A stretch of 64,000 nucleotides of DNA from Nautilus pompilius (lineage: Eukaryota; Mollusca; Cephalopoda; Nautilida; Nautilidae), in assembly GCA_018389105.1 (NCBI GenBank), contig JACATO010000978.1, positions 310,001 to 374,000 of the forward strand. Direction: 5' to 3'. Position numbers and translations under genes: made by a program. The notes under the pieces are model-generated. The model searched no databases. It was not told where the DNA came from and worked only from the letters and a program-made list of their open reading frames with translations. This document shows positions 1 to 11,587 of this stretch, one piece after another (the stretch's first letter is position 1; every line of letters starts with the position of its first letter).

Positions 1-2886
1 CGGCGTCCATAAATTAAAAATTGTTGGAAAATAAATCAGTTTTTTTTTAAAATAAAAAGAATGCATGAGCTGAGGACGTGAGACTCGAGCAACGAGATCC
101 CATCGTTGATTACAAACTGCAAAATCGATTGAGAGGTTGGCATGGAACAAGTCTCCGCCATATCCTCGAAACATGGCTTTACCTACGGCGCTGTGGTCAC
201 GAACGAAGATGCTGAAGATTTCTACTCAGCCACAGATGGCATAGTAGGGAAGTTTCGGAAATGAACAATAAGTATCGCGTTGCCAAGCTATACTACCACA
301 AACCAGCGGAGGTGAGCAACGGTTCTGGCTACGAGTGCATATTAAGGAATGGCCGAAAATTCAAAAGATCCACCAGTTGTATGTGAACTCGTGATGAAAA
401 TTAAACTGACACCGAAACCAGAGGAAATTGGTTGAGATGCTCCTTTGCTCGGTGTCACCCTGATTTCGATTTGCTAAACTGAATACCGCCCTTCCGCCTG
501 AGAATACCTTTGTCAATTAGCAACACATGAGAACATCGCCATACTATTGATGATATCTTCCCCCGTACTTCTTTTACGTTTATCTCTAAAATCAAGACAC
601 TTTGTTATCATTAATGGTTACAGTTTTATATTATAATATGTATATTACAGTTACATTTAAATATGCATCACGAGATAATTAGATGCTTACGCAGTTCACC
701 ACCGAAATCACAGATACTTCACTGAAACGTCGAGTTTGAAAGCAGGTAAAATCTAATATTTAGTAGCCAAGTTTAAAATTTAGTTTTGATTATTACGTAT
801 TGAACACCTTTATAATTAACTGTAACTACCCATGAAAGGGTGAAAAGGGAGAAAAGATAATCAGTTTTGAGAATTATTTGAAGGTGAGAAAAGCTCAAAC
901 AATTCGTGCGGTAATTAATAATTAATATCTTAGAAAAAATAGCACTAAAGCTTCATCTTCTCCATCAAGACTTTTGTTAAATTTTTTGTTTCGGTTTTTG
1001 CTTAGCAATTTTTCTCTCACAGCAGGCGTACCTGGAAATATAAGCTCTGTCGACGTATCGCTCACGAGAAGGTACTTATTTTAAAACCGTCCATTAGTGA
1101 GGGAGGCTGGCGGCCGATCTTCCGCACGTGTGGTCGGTCATCAGGGCGGAGGGGCAGCGAGTTCACTTCACTTCAGCAGTCGGCAAAGCGAGTAGCCAAA
1201 CGGAACGGTGGACCGCTACAGTCAGTAACCTACACCAGGCATCACCACCAACAACCCCAGAAAAGCTGTAGATAGAAGCCATAAAAGAAACAATCAGTTC
1301 ATCCACCGGCCCTTTTCCCCCTTCAGGAAGCCCCAACTTTTCAACTAAATACTCGCATGCACCCGTTGCTCGCCTCAATAACGGGATGGCCAACACACAC
1401 ACACACTATGTAACTTCAGCATCGCACATCCGCTGGACCACACGATCTCCGGGTCGGTCCTCTTCCTATCGATCGAGGGAGCCCCGCCTTAACCTGCCAG
1501 ATACAAGAAAAACACTGCAGTGACAACCCTTACCCCCTTCCTTTCCCCACAAATTTACATAATTTTTAGCATCTAAACTTTACGAAATAAAAAACGCATC
1601 AGCTTTAATAAGGTTCTACAATTCAAAAACAAAGAAAAAAAACTGCTGACAAACCGAGATTCAAATCAAAAACAGCCGACTAGTGGGGGGGGTTCGCTCC
1701 CCTCCCCCCGACAGGGGGCGGGCAGACACCGCTTCACCATCCGCTCGATACGAGCCAGCAGCATTCCTCCGAAGCCTCGTTAATGTCTACAAAAAAGACT
1801 AGAAAAGGGTTGGTTCCCCACCTGGCCAAAATAAGCGACTATAGCACAGCCTTTCGCCAGCTACATCAAGTTATCCGAGATCAACATTCTCAAAAGTTTT
1901 AAACTTTTTTTTTTTTTGTTTTCCACAAGTTACTAGTTACGGTTTCAGTTAGTGCACAATCGACTATCGGCACTAATCTCACCCGTTCGTTCATAGTTTC
2001 CACGACCCCCCACGAGATGGCAGGGGGTGGGGCTCTCCGCACCACTCTTCGTACGGTCAGAGTCCATGGAGGACGGCCACCGGATCGCAAAAGCTTTCTA
2101 CGGAATCCCGTCCGCTCCAATTCCTGCAATCCTATTCAGATCTAAAGATAACCGCTGCAGAGTTGATCCCAGCAGCGCGTGTGTCCTGTAATCGGGCTCT
2201 TTCCGGGTGCCCACCACTCCGGCCTTCCCCATCATTAGCCAAATCAGCGTTCGTTCCTAAGAACAGGACACCACGTGGTTTAAGATTCTGACGGAATTAA
2301 GAATGGGAAATTTGTGCTGTTGAAGGTTTCTAACAAACAAACAAAAAAAAAACATATCAAATAAAAGTTATTTAAGAATTATTATTTATTTTTTCTTTAA
2401 ATATCTCAAAGATCTCTATTCTAAGTATTTGTACGTTTAAAAAAATGAACGTGGAAGATGAGCTAAATGTTGCTTTTTTTAAAATCCATTGGGGAAAGCG
2501 TCATCTTCTCTTCGTGCTTAATGACTTGCATGAACAACCTGGTCATCTTAAGACTCTGTTTTCATGGCCAGTAGATGCGATTTATATATGGGTTCTGAAG
2601 ATTCTACAACAGTCATTAAAGTTGAAAATAATATTGCCTCAGTGCACCTTTCATATTTAAGTAAATACAAACGCACGTAAAGCTGGTCGTCCGGCTGCTT
2701 TTGCTATTCGTTACGGATAAAGTAAAGTTTGTTTTTGTCTCGTGTGTTTTTTTTTTTTTTTTAATCTTTAAAGAGTTAATTAAACGTTTTTGAAATAGCT
2801 TATACGAAGTATTGCCACCGATAGTCGGAAAATAATCTTTACTTTTGTGTGTTGACACAGAAGAGAAAAGCGTTAACGTGAGGTCA
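1..2886. other. Intergenic, no recognised gene
   Basis: No supported gene. A 40-codon ATG frame at 142-264 (+) has no recognisable domain. A run of eight G at 1684-1691 faces C-rich blocks to about 1710 and could fold as a G/C hairpin. Open frames at 1163-1402 (-), 1899-2129 (-) and 2445-2660 (+) lack protein-like motifs and are not called. Confidence 0.5.
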
Positions 2887-3378
2887 AATGCGACGTCGTG
2901 TAGACACCACGCGAGGGTGACCGGTCGGTGTGTCTGAACTCGACGGAAAGCGACTGGCTTCCAGTCTCAGGCGGTCTCTGAAGGATGCGACGTCGTGTAG
3001 ACACCACGCGAGGGTGACCGGTCGGTGTGTCTGAACTCGACGGAAAGCGACTGGCTTCCAGTCTCAGGCGGTCTCTGAAGGATGCGACGTCGTGTAGACA
3101 CCACGCGAGGGTGACCGGTCGGTGTGTCTGAACTCGACGGAAAAAGCGACTGGCTTCCAGTCTCAGGCGGTCTCTGAAGGATGCGACGTCGTGTAGACAC
3201 CACGCGAGGGTGACCGGTCGGTGTGTCTGAACTCGACGGAAAGCGACTGGCTTCCAGTCTCAGGCGGTCTCTGAAGGATGCGACGTCGTGTAGACACCAC
3301 GCGAGGGTGACCGGTCGGTGTGTCTGAACTCGACGGAAAGCGACTGGCTTCCAGTCTCAGGCGGTCTCTGAAGGATGT
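2887..3378. repeat. 97-bp tandem satellite, five copies
   Basis: Five near-identical copies of a GC-rich unit. The motif GCGACGTCGTG recurs at about 2890, 2987, 3084, 3183 and 3280, giving spacings of 97, 97, 99 and 97; the 99 comes from two extra A at about 3140. Copies are almost identical, which suggests recent expansion or homogenisation. The array lies about 100 bp beyond the poly(A) signal of the minus-strand GPCR gene. Frames through it repeat the same peptide and are a by-product of the repeat. Confidence 0.95.
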
Positions 3379-3475
3379 CGCGTCCCTTCCTTTCGGATTG
3401 AATGGTATTTCGGACATTTTAAATTCTATGATAGAATATATGTAATAATAATAATAACCTGTATGAGGAGATAGA

Positions 3476-3481
3476 TTTATT
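3476..3481 (-). terminator. Poly(A) signal of the GPCR gene
   Basis: TTTATT on the plus strand reads AATAAA on the minus strand, 97 bp downstream of the GPCR stop codon. This predicts a short 3' UTR ending near 3450-3465, before the 97-bp satellite. The motif is common by chance in AT-rich DNA, so the call rests on its position. Confidence 0.6.
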
Positions 3482-3577
3482 TCAACTGTTAGCACGAAGG
3501 GCTAGATAGACTTACATCAGCAAGAGAAAGAGCTATGTACAGGGTCTGGACAAACCGAAGGGGGACAGAAGTCGCAG

Positions 3578-4825
3578 TCACGACCGGCTGCTGTGAGCCG
3601 CAGTAGATTCCCGCATCGAGTCCTTTTTCTGTAACTGCACGAGGTTTATCACCTCTTTCGCTTTCGCCGACTTCTTCTCCGAGAGACAGAGCCTCTTGCG
3701 GTAGTTCCAGGGGCAGACGGCCCGGACCATGTGGTAGCGGAACTTCTGTCCCACGGCGCAGTAGAGCACGAAGTTGATGGAGTGGTTCGTGTACATCAGC
3801 AGCTTGGTGACGGTGTCGGAGAGGCGGACGCGGGCGTGCTCGTGCTGGTCTCGCGACCACCGCTGCTCGAGGAAGGCCCGCACGATCATCTGGAAGTTCA
3901 TGGGCAGCACGGTGACGAGGAAGACGAACGAGACGGCGAGGAGCATCACCGTCAGCTTCAAGCTGCTCTCCGACTGGACCCGCTTGCACTCCTCGAAGTT
4001 GGAAGTCAGCTTTTGCAGGTGTCGTCGGAACTTCCGCGCCTTCACCACTCGTGAAATGATGATGCCGTTGAGTATTGTGATGATCAGAAACGGGATGAGG
4101 GAATAGAGGACGGTCTCGATCCAGGGCCAGACATTCTTAACCAGCTGGAGGTGCATCCGGCTGCGGTCGCAGGTGAGCATCTTCTTGCCGTTGAACTGCC
4201 GGTAAACCAGCTCCACCGTCCAGAAGAAGTGGGAGTTGATGGCGACCAGCACCAGCACCAGAACCAGCACGACCTTCTTGGCCCGAGCCAGGTTGCAGAC
4301 GGAGCTGGCCTTGAGCGGGTAGCACACCACGATGTACCGCTCCACGGTCACCGCGATAATCAGCCACACGGACAAGTTGCTGGAGAAGTACGCCAGCGCC
4401 ACGATCAGCTTGCAGATCCAGTTGGCCTTGTTCTTGATGTCGTACGACAGCAGCTGTTCCACCCACAGCCGCAGGAGACCCACGCACAGAACCATCGAAT
4501 CGGCGATAGCCAGGATGGCCAGGTAGAAGTACGTTGACACTCTCGCCATCGACCTCTGCCGGAGGATGACGAAGGAGAAGACGTTTCCAAAGGTTCCCAG
4601 AACGATGAGGATTGGGGGTATGTAAAGAAGCAGGATCTTGCTAAGGCGATACTCGCTGTACAAGGTGAAGTTGCTGTGCACCTGAACGTTTGAGCTTAGA
4701 CCGCTTGCTATCTCCTCGCGCAACTGCTCTATGTCCGTGATGTCAAACCGACTGAGAATCTGTTTTCGGTCCTCTGACGACAGCTTGTCGATGACACCAA
4801 AGTAATACGTCACGTTGAACGCCAT
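3578..4825 (-). CDS. Class A (rhodopsin-like) G-protein-coupled receptor, probably peptide-type
   Basis: A seven-helix plasma-membrane receptor of 415 residues, uninterrupted. I start at ATG 4825. The frame is open for eight more codons, but those read through a pyrimidine-rich tract ending in TTTATAG, a 3' splice acceptor at 4829-4828, two bases before the ATG. From this start: N-glycosylation sites at N4 and N52, GNV with N81 in helix 1, helix 2 D109, C138 before helix 3 pairing with C219 in loop 2, ERY at 162-164 in place of DRY, helix 5 P245, helix 6 P308 and NFVLY at 351-355 in place of NPxxY. A basic helix 8 and cysteines at 371 and 380 follow. The long third loop and tail are rich in Lys, Arg and Ser. 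The pattern resembles invertebrate neuropeptide receptors (FMRFamide or TRH-receptor-like), but the ligand cannot be told. It is much more GC-rich than its surroundings. Class sure; subfamily uncertain. Confidence 0.93.
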   Translation of the reverse strand: MAFNVTYYFGVIDKLSSEDRKQILSRFDITDIEQLREEIASGLSSNVQVHSNFTLYSEYRLSKILLLYIPPILIVLGTFGNVFSFVILRQRSMARVSTYFYLAILAIADSMVLCVGLLRLWVEQLLSYDIKNKANWICKLIVALAYFSSNLSVWLIIAVTVERYIVVCYPLKASSVCNLARAKKVVLVLVLVLVAINSHFFWTVELVYRQFNGKKMLTCDRSRMHLQLVKNVWPWIETVLYSLIPFLIITILNGIIISRVVKARKFRRHLQKLTSNFEECKRVQSESSLKLTVMLLAVSFVFLVTVLPMNFQMIVRAFLEQRWSRDQHEHARVRLSDTVTKLLMYTNHSINFVLYCAVGQKFRYHMVRAVCPWNYRKRLCLSEKKSAKAKEVINLVQLQKKDSMRESTAAHSSRS

Positions 4826-4827
4826 AG

Positions 4828-4850
4828 CTATAAACAGAAAGAACGGCAAA
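4828..4850 (-). promoter_or_regulatory. 3' splice acceptor before the GPCR start codon
   Basis: On the minus strand a T-rich tract (TTCTTTCTGTTTATAG) ends in AG at 4829-4828, followed by CT and then ATG. This implies a 5' UTR exon further upstream (higher coordinate) and makes the GPCR coding region a single exon. Confidence 0.7.
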
Positions 4851-7796
4851 TTATTTCCGTACCTACGTAGATAATTGCGAGATAGCTTCTTCGAGAATTA
4901 ATCTGGAACGTGAACAACCACTAAACTCTCTCCCAAATAAAACACTGATTGGAGTATTCTTTTGAAAACAACAAACACAGGAGTCATATCGGAACTACGA
5001 GATATTTTCATCATTGGAACTGTGGTACATGAACCTATTTTGCATTTCTTGCCCGTTTATATTTATAACGAATCTTTGAAAAGTATTTAAGGGTTCTGCT
5101 GTTCGAGTCTTTTGTAATATCGTCAACCCAAGAGCCGCCAATTTCAGTTTCTGTCACGTCTACAAACCGGAACACGCTTTTAGTATCAGCGTAGTGCGTG
5201 TCGAGAAATCTTAATACTTCTGGAATTGGTAGGTTCCCAGATTGCCCGCCGGCCTGCTTAGTGTCGGAGATAGATGGGCAAGTCTGTTTGTTACAACTTC
5301 ATTTGCCGAACGAAACATTTGGCTCAATGTTTTTTAATTCATAGTGAGAAAGAGAACAACCAGACTGAATGTGCGTCATTCTTTTCGAAATGTTAGTTAA
5401 TTTTAAGAATGTTGTAATATAGAGAAATGAATTGAACAAGGCAAAGATATTTCTAGCCCAGTATTTGCCTAAATAGTGATTTTGCAGAAGCGATGGCTGG
5501 CTGAAGCGCTCACACTTTCGTACGTTAGGTTCAGACTATAGTCATATTATTTTGAAGTTCTGTAAAAATCGCTGATCTGCGTGGGTCGGTTGATGCAACC
5601 AGTCGTGCGTTGGCGGTTAGTTTTCCACCAAAAATGTTTTATTTTTAAACAAAAAAATACTCATTTAAAATCTCCAGTTTTCATAAATTTGTAGACTGGC
5701 CGGCAGTCCGAGCGATCTCTAGTAGGAACAGCATCTTCAAATGAATAGATGGTTGAGGAATTTTTCACGAGATGATAGCGAGTAATTCCAACATCTCGCG
5801 GAAGCTTTCCTGAGACATTAAAAGAAAAACGGCATTATTGTGTCCTTAGAATGTTTATCGATAATTTAAAAGTAAAAGCAAGTTCACGGTATTAGCAAAA
5901 GTCATAACAACCACAAAAATTAAAGTCGTATTTCCGATTTGAATTATTTTTTTCGAAATTTCGGTTATTACGGATACTGATGTTCAAAAATTACCAGCGG
6001 ACTATAAAAAAAAACAACCTCTGTTACCTGCCTTTTCAACGCTTTGTTGTTAATGAGATATCATTATTCCGACAAACAACTATGAAGAAACTCCAAAGAC
6101 GGAAAATGTAGCGTAATATATAGATCATTGACTGTAGATTTTTTTCATCGAAATCTGCATCTTTCATGTGGAAAAATTCCCGCACATATTTCGGAACTCT
6201 TCTGCAGAAGCTTTTCAAAATACTACTTTATAAGTAAATTCTTCTTCTTGCAAGTATTCTTTAACTGCCTGACAGCGGTATGACCTTTACGTTTGACTCT
6301 TCCATCTAATTCATCGCAGGCAAGTTCAGTTGTGTATGAATTTTGAGTCTTTTTTAAATACATATAAAAGAAGCAAGCAACAGTTTTAAAACGTGTTTCC
6401 AATTTTTGTCCAGCGCAGTAATACGAGTATGTATTGAGTTTCGCAGCCTGGTTCTTATTGCGTAGTGTTGCAAACTTAGTGTGATTTGCCTCTTCGAATA
6501 ACGAGGAAAACATCTCTATATTTTCACATTTCCACCACTATGCTTAATTGTAGGGGAACTCGGCTTTTCTTGTACTTTCTATTGTGTTCCTTCTCGGTTA
6601 AAAACCCAAGCATTTCAGGTCTTCTGCCATTCGACCACAATACTCTGCGCCATTGCTCCGAGGTGTCGTTTTTATGTTAAGTCAAGATGCTTTCTTTCGA
6701 TAACGATCCAACAAAGAATTTTCCAGCAGATACTCCGCCAATTAACCCAATCCACCTTTAACTCTCCTGGTGGTTGGGCTTGAAATGCTCACTTGCCAAG
6801 ATTAATTGGTTGTCTGTTAAAAAAAGTGTTCTAAACATCCGAATAATGACGTTCGGAGTTTGTTTTCCAGCCTTTGGGAACGGTGTCTGTGTCCGTTTGG
6901 CTGAATTTTCCCCCGAATAGTCAGCTTCTTCGATACTGCGAATTTGATGAAGTTCTAGTTAAGTCTTTCCGCAATTTAATTGGTGTGTCAAGAGTTCACA
7001 CCTCGAGCCAGACGTCATCCGCTCATCTCGCACCACCATTCGCTGTGAAAATCTGAAAACTGAGGTCTCCCTTGACATCTGTAGCCAAACAGACGGGAGA
7101 TTGCAGAAGAATAAGAACCATGAATGTTCTGTTTCATTTCTTAATTAATCTAAACATTGAAAATTCATAAATGCATGAATTCCTACAAGGATAGCATACG
7201 TGCAATAGCGAAATAGGATGAAAATATTTTCCTTCTGGACCAAGTATTTACAAATACGTGCATTCCCTTTGATCAAAGCACTTTTAGAACGAGTTAGGTT
7301 TGCTGCTGAGTATTCTTAAAATCTGCGTTCTTTATTATAAAGTTGTTTTTTTTTAATTAATTTATTTTAACTTTTGTTTGTTTTTCTTACGTTTTTAGTT
7401 TCGATTTATTGAAGTTTCTTTTTTATCATTAGATAAAAGTATCTTTGCGTAGATTCATAATCAAGTATAGTTTAATAAATTAATAAAATCGAAATAGGTA
7501 AAACATTATATAAGCATCACCTAGCAGTGGACAGGCAATTGTCTTTAATGAGTCATACAATATCTAAAGCAGAACTAACGGTTATCTACCTGACTATGCA
7601 AATAGTAAAATTAACCAGGAACTTGACCTTTGTATCCATTTTTATGAGTAAGGGCTCTTAAAGATGAAGTTTTCTTATTTTTTTTAGTTTTAGTAAATAC
7701 GAGATTTTTACTGGCGAGTAAGCCTAAGTAAAGTTTATTCTTACTAAGCTAATAAATATGATATTCTCGTGAATTTTATAAGTATCTTATTATATA
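4851..7796. other. Non-coding, possible GPCR intron 1
   Basis: AT-rich sequence without a supported exon, repeat array or transposon. Short frames at 6036-6218 (-), 6223-6513 (-) and 6486-6680 (+) show no recognisable motifs. If the GPCR has its first exon near 13.0-13.2 kb, this is intron. Confidence 0.4.
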
Positions 7797-8000
7797 CAGG
7801 TGCATATCAAAAAATTAGAATATCGTGGAAAAGTTCATTTTTTTCCGTAATTTAATTCAAACAGTGAAACTTTCGTATATTCTAGATTCATTACACGTAA
7901 AGTGAAATATTTCAAGCCTTTTTTGTTTTAATTTTGATGATTACGGTTTACAGCTCATGAAAATCAAAAATCCACTCTCTCAAAATATTAAAATATTCAA
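7797..8000 (+). mobile_element. Left end of a Tc1-like DNA transposon (fragment)
   Basis: The stretch from CAGGTGCATATCAAAAAATT onward closely resembles, from memory, the left end of a Tc1-like transposon family widespread in fish and other animals. A second, diverged copy of the AAAAATTAGAATAT core lies about 170 bp in, near 7976-8000, as expected for the inner repeat of an element with paired binding sites. No transposase or right end follows, so this is a solo fragment or non-autonomous derivative. Identity rests on recall, not on a search. Confidence 0.6.
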
Positions 8001-8310
8001 TAAGATCAATAAAAAAAGGATTTATAATATAGAAATGTCGAACTTCTGAAAAGTATGTTCATTTATGCACTCAATACACAAAGTTTTTTTTTTTTATTCT
8101 ACTGTAAGTGATACGGTTTCCTACTATATGAGCTGTGCTTATGATTCCCAGTAATACATATAAACGAAAGTCGATTGCATGTCGTGTGTACTGTATATAT
8201 ATCTGTGTAGGATAGGTATATAATTATGTGTGTATTGTTTATCTGTGCTGTATACAATGTGATGGACACATAATGTATCTATGTATGTAGTTAGATATAT
8301 ATGCAAGTAT
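8001..8310. other. AT-rich non-coding
   Basis: AT-rich sequence between a transposon end and a dinucleotide repeat. No gene seen. Confidence 0.4.
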
Positions 8311-8325
8311 GCGCGCCGCGCGCGC

Positions 8326-8361
<36 letters not shown>

Positions 8362-8380
8362 GTATGTATGTGTATGTGTA
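8311..8380. repeat. Compound (GC)n(GT)n(AT)n dinucleotide repeat
   Basis: Alternating purine-pyrimidine tract passing from GCGCGC through GT repeats to AT repeats and then TATG/TGTA variants. The GC/GT part is a classic Z-DNA-forming composition. Confidence 0.9.
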
Positions 8381-9849
8381 AGTGTACGCATGAATGTAAT
8401 ATAAGTATGTATGTGCAAAAAAGTCACAAAAGATAATTTAGATTTTCAAAAAGAAAACAAAAACAACGGCAAGTGATACATAACTTTACCAGGAAACAAT
8501 TTTTTTTTTTCATTACTCCATGAAATAATGTTTTCTTGTTGTTTTTTTGGGGGGCCATAAATGGCACAAATTTTATAATGTTTAATTAAAATATTTGTTG
8601 AAAATAACTGAAAGTAATTTTAAAAAAATGGCACTAAATATAAGATAGTTGTTATAGATAAGCCTGCACAGAAATCACAGTCCGAAAATTAGATAATAAG
8701 AAAGGGAAAGAAAACTGCACAAAATAAATTAAATAAAAGAAAAATGCCCTTTAAATCAAGAGAGTTTATCAGATTTTAGAATATCTTGTAGTTTATATAC
8801 ATATTTTCATATTGGCCTGCAGTTAATTTAAAATTCCTCGTTAAGAAAACAACATTTTTTGCTTATTTATCTTTTAGAAATTCCTTTCCAAAAACCCTTT
8901 TATTTTTTTTTTTTTTTAATTTTTACTTTAGAAATCTTTTATATAGTTTTTCTCAAAGTTTAATTTTATTTAAAAAATGAATCATTCTAAGTTTAAAGAA
9001 ACTAATTTGAAAAAAAAGATAAGGAAGATGAATAGCAAGATAACTTTATTCTTGAAACATGAAGTTACGAGAGATTTAAATTGCCGAGAATGTTTCGTAA
9101 TGAACAACAATTACAAAAAACGGTCAGATTAAAGCTTAATTGTTAATTTTTTCGAGAGATTGTTGAAGTTCCCGGAAGGCTTTCTATAAGGAACATTTAT
9201 AGATGCAGTCACGCATTGAGAAAAATCGGGTTATTTTTCACTGATGACAGTAGAGTTGGCTGTAGAATTGTAACCAAATCTTACGTAGTTCTAATATTAA
9301 ATGTTGATATAATTGTCCCTTTGAGGGCTTTCTTCCCAAAAAATACGGAAAGTAATTATTACTTTTGAGTTGGAACTTTTCGAAGAAATTTGTAAAATTG
9401 ATAATTATGAATATAAATAACTTCAGGCCACGTAAATTAGAGTTATGTTAGATATTTTGAAAAAAATATCGACTAGGCGAAAATATTGGAAGGAAGTAAT
9501 AAATAATACGTAGTAAGATATAGTAAAAATTCAAGTCAAGAATATCACATTCCCCAGTAGATTATTGAGTACCGATCTGTTTATCCCCATGATCCTCCCT
9601 CCTTTAATTTTGCCGTTGTTTTTGTGCTAGTTATATTGTTTCATTAACTTAAGAACAGAGTCTGAGAAGAGGAGAGATGCTGAAGACGAGGTTTAAAGCG
9701 AGTAAGTCGTTATATCGTTTCCGATGCCATAAGGAAATCAAGGTCTGAATGCGTATGAACGATAAATTAAGGAGACATTAACAGTGGGAAAATGTCGGAC
9801 ATTTAATTAAATGATGACATCACAACGGGTCATTTAAAAAAACCCTTAA
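8381..9849. other. AT-rich non-coding
   Basis: Many poly-A and poly-T runs and no supported gene, repeat array or transposon. Confidence 0.4.
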
Positions 9850-10650
9850 AAACTAGCACCGCGTGGGTCTGACATTCTGCTTCAAGGAAGCAGATTTGCT
9901 GTTTAGAAATTCATCAGTAATCTGGAACAAATCGTCCCATTTCTCTGCAAGAGCGACACAAAGTTCTGACGAGGCTTCGTGGCGACGCTGGACGGTTTGC
10001 AATGGCAGTTCGAAGTATATTCCAAACGCGTTCAGTTGAATTAAGGTTTGGAGAATGAGCAAACTACTCCGCATGGGCAGTTTTCTTTTGCTTGAGGCGA
10101 TGACTGGCTATTCGGGAACGATGTGGACGGCGCTATCGTGCATGAAAAGGAAGTCAACTGCAGTAGCACTAGAACATGGCTGCACGCAAATATAAAGATT
10201 CCCATCTCTGTACCTTAAATCTGTCAAGGTGCCATTCTTGAAAACATGAAAGGTTAGTCTTGCTATCTAATCCCTGCCCATACCATCAGTAAATCCACCT
10301 CCATAGTGGTCACGTTAAACAACCTGGTCATCTTGAAACCGCTTCCATGGCCTCCTCCACACCCCTAAAATACTGATCTCTGAAGTCCAGACAAAATCTG
10401 GACTTGTCCGTTAAAGGGGCGAGGGTCCAGCTTTTCTTGGTCTGCTCTAGATGGTCTGGAGTCCAGTCCCGCCTCGCCGATGTCCCTTGATTGCATGTTC
10501 CGATTACGTACGGTTTTGTGTTGATAAATCAACAGCTTCCGCATCTTTGAAGATTGGATTCCAAGTCAGTTGCTGTCTAGAAACGGCTTTATTTCGTTTT
10601 CAAGACCAAAAGGCGATTTTGGCGATGCGTTTTTGACTTGTGCCACCGCA
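9850..10650 (-). pseudogene. Tc1-like transposase pseudogene
   Basis: Minus-strand translation in shifting frames recovers a DD34E Tc1-like transposase. In order: a QHKTVRNR segment near 10.5 kb (second DNA-binding region), TDKSRFCLDFRDQYFR with the first catalytic Asp near 10409, HVFKNGT-like and FLFMHDS with the second Asp near 10140, SPNLNSTERVW with Glu near 10031, and a C-terminal ALAEKWDDLFQIT block near 9.93 kb. Frameshifts and stops separate the blocks, so it is dead. The last 73 codons (9853-10074) are still open. No terminal inverted repeats were found. It is a different subfamily from the 22-kb copy and resembles the 37.7-kb one. Confidence 0.8.
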
Positions 10651-11390
10651 TTATCTGGTAAGGCTATGCAAAGTACCATTCCGAATTCAGGCCATAAAAT
10701 GATTCCTTGGCTTATTCTAAGCCCATCTGCCCCGTGACGCTGAGTTGGTAGATTTCACTGGTCATTCTGGAAAGCTTTGTGGCCGTCAGTTGTTGCCTCC
10801 ACGGCTCTTGGATGTTCGCCGTTATACCGCTCCGTACCAACCAGCATCTTACGATGACCAATATAGTGAAGAAGCACTACTTCGATTCCGGCCTGAAAAA
10901 TCGTGACCTCACCCTCAAGTCTCGACAGCCAGAGATGACTCCAGAGAGCGGAATAGAGTTAGAGACCGAAAGTAAAATGTATGAGTATTATATCTAATAT
11001 TCATGGTTTGTTTATAATTATTTGATCATTGGCAAATTTTGAATAGTATAATGCATTTTTAATGTTTGCAACAGTGTAGCTTTTTTGTGTGTAGATCTGC
11101 CTTTACAGTGCAGTATACTGAAGACTGGGCAACTTTTGGTGGGCAGACGGCGTTATAACGGAGTATTTATGGACGTACAACCTCTGATTCTTTACACAAA
11201 ATGTCCGCAACGATTAACTTTCTGGGAGGATCTTTCTGAACAGTTTGCTACAATCCAGGTTTTCTTGCAGCTCTATCTCGTTTCAGAATAATATTCTCCG
11301 AAAAGCGAACAAATTAGCGGAATAATAAAATTTCAGATTTGCTCTTCTCTGTTCAGTTTTACTCAATTTACTTTCCAACAGTTGCGAAAG
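10651..11390. other. Non-coding
   Basis: Short frames at 10779-10997 and 11085-11291 (+) have no recognisable domain. May include decayed 5' parts of the adjacent Tc1 copy. Confidence 0.35.
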
Positions 11391-11547
11391 AAAGAAAGAA
11401 GAGAGAGATAACGTCAGTACAGAGAGAGGGGGAGAGAGAGAGAGAGATGACGTCAGTACAGAGAGGGAGAGAGAGAGATGACGTCAGTACAGAGAGAGGG
11501 GGAGAGAGAGAGAGATGACGTCAGTACAGAGAGAGAGATGACGTCAG

Positions 11548-11586
<39 letters not shown>
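11391..11586. repeat. GA-rich minisatellite with TGACGTCAGTACAGAG units
   Basis: (GA)n blocks of varying length separated by GATGACGTCAGTACAGAG. There are four exact TGACGTCA octamers (about 11448, 11479, 11516 and 11539) and one TAACGTCA variant near 11409. TGACGTCA is the consensus cAMP response element bound by CREB/ATF proteins. The same unit recurs at 14.1, 40.9 and 44.7 kb. Confidence 0.9.

Positions 11587-11587
<1 letters not shown>

Noticed and set aside
142..264. 40-codon ATG frame reading MEQVSAISSKHGFTYG at its start
   Set aside because: Looks somewhat protein-like but is short, has no recognised family and no splice context.
3489..4537. Frames of 107-166 codons overlapping the GPCR in other frames and on the other strand
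   Set aside because: Shadows of the GC-rich receptor exon; no independent motifs.
4826..4849. Extending the GPCR N-terminus by eight codons
   Set aside because: The extension begins with TTG, not ATG, and is the pyrimidine tract of a splice acceptor.
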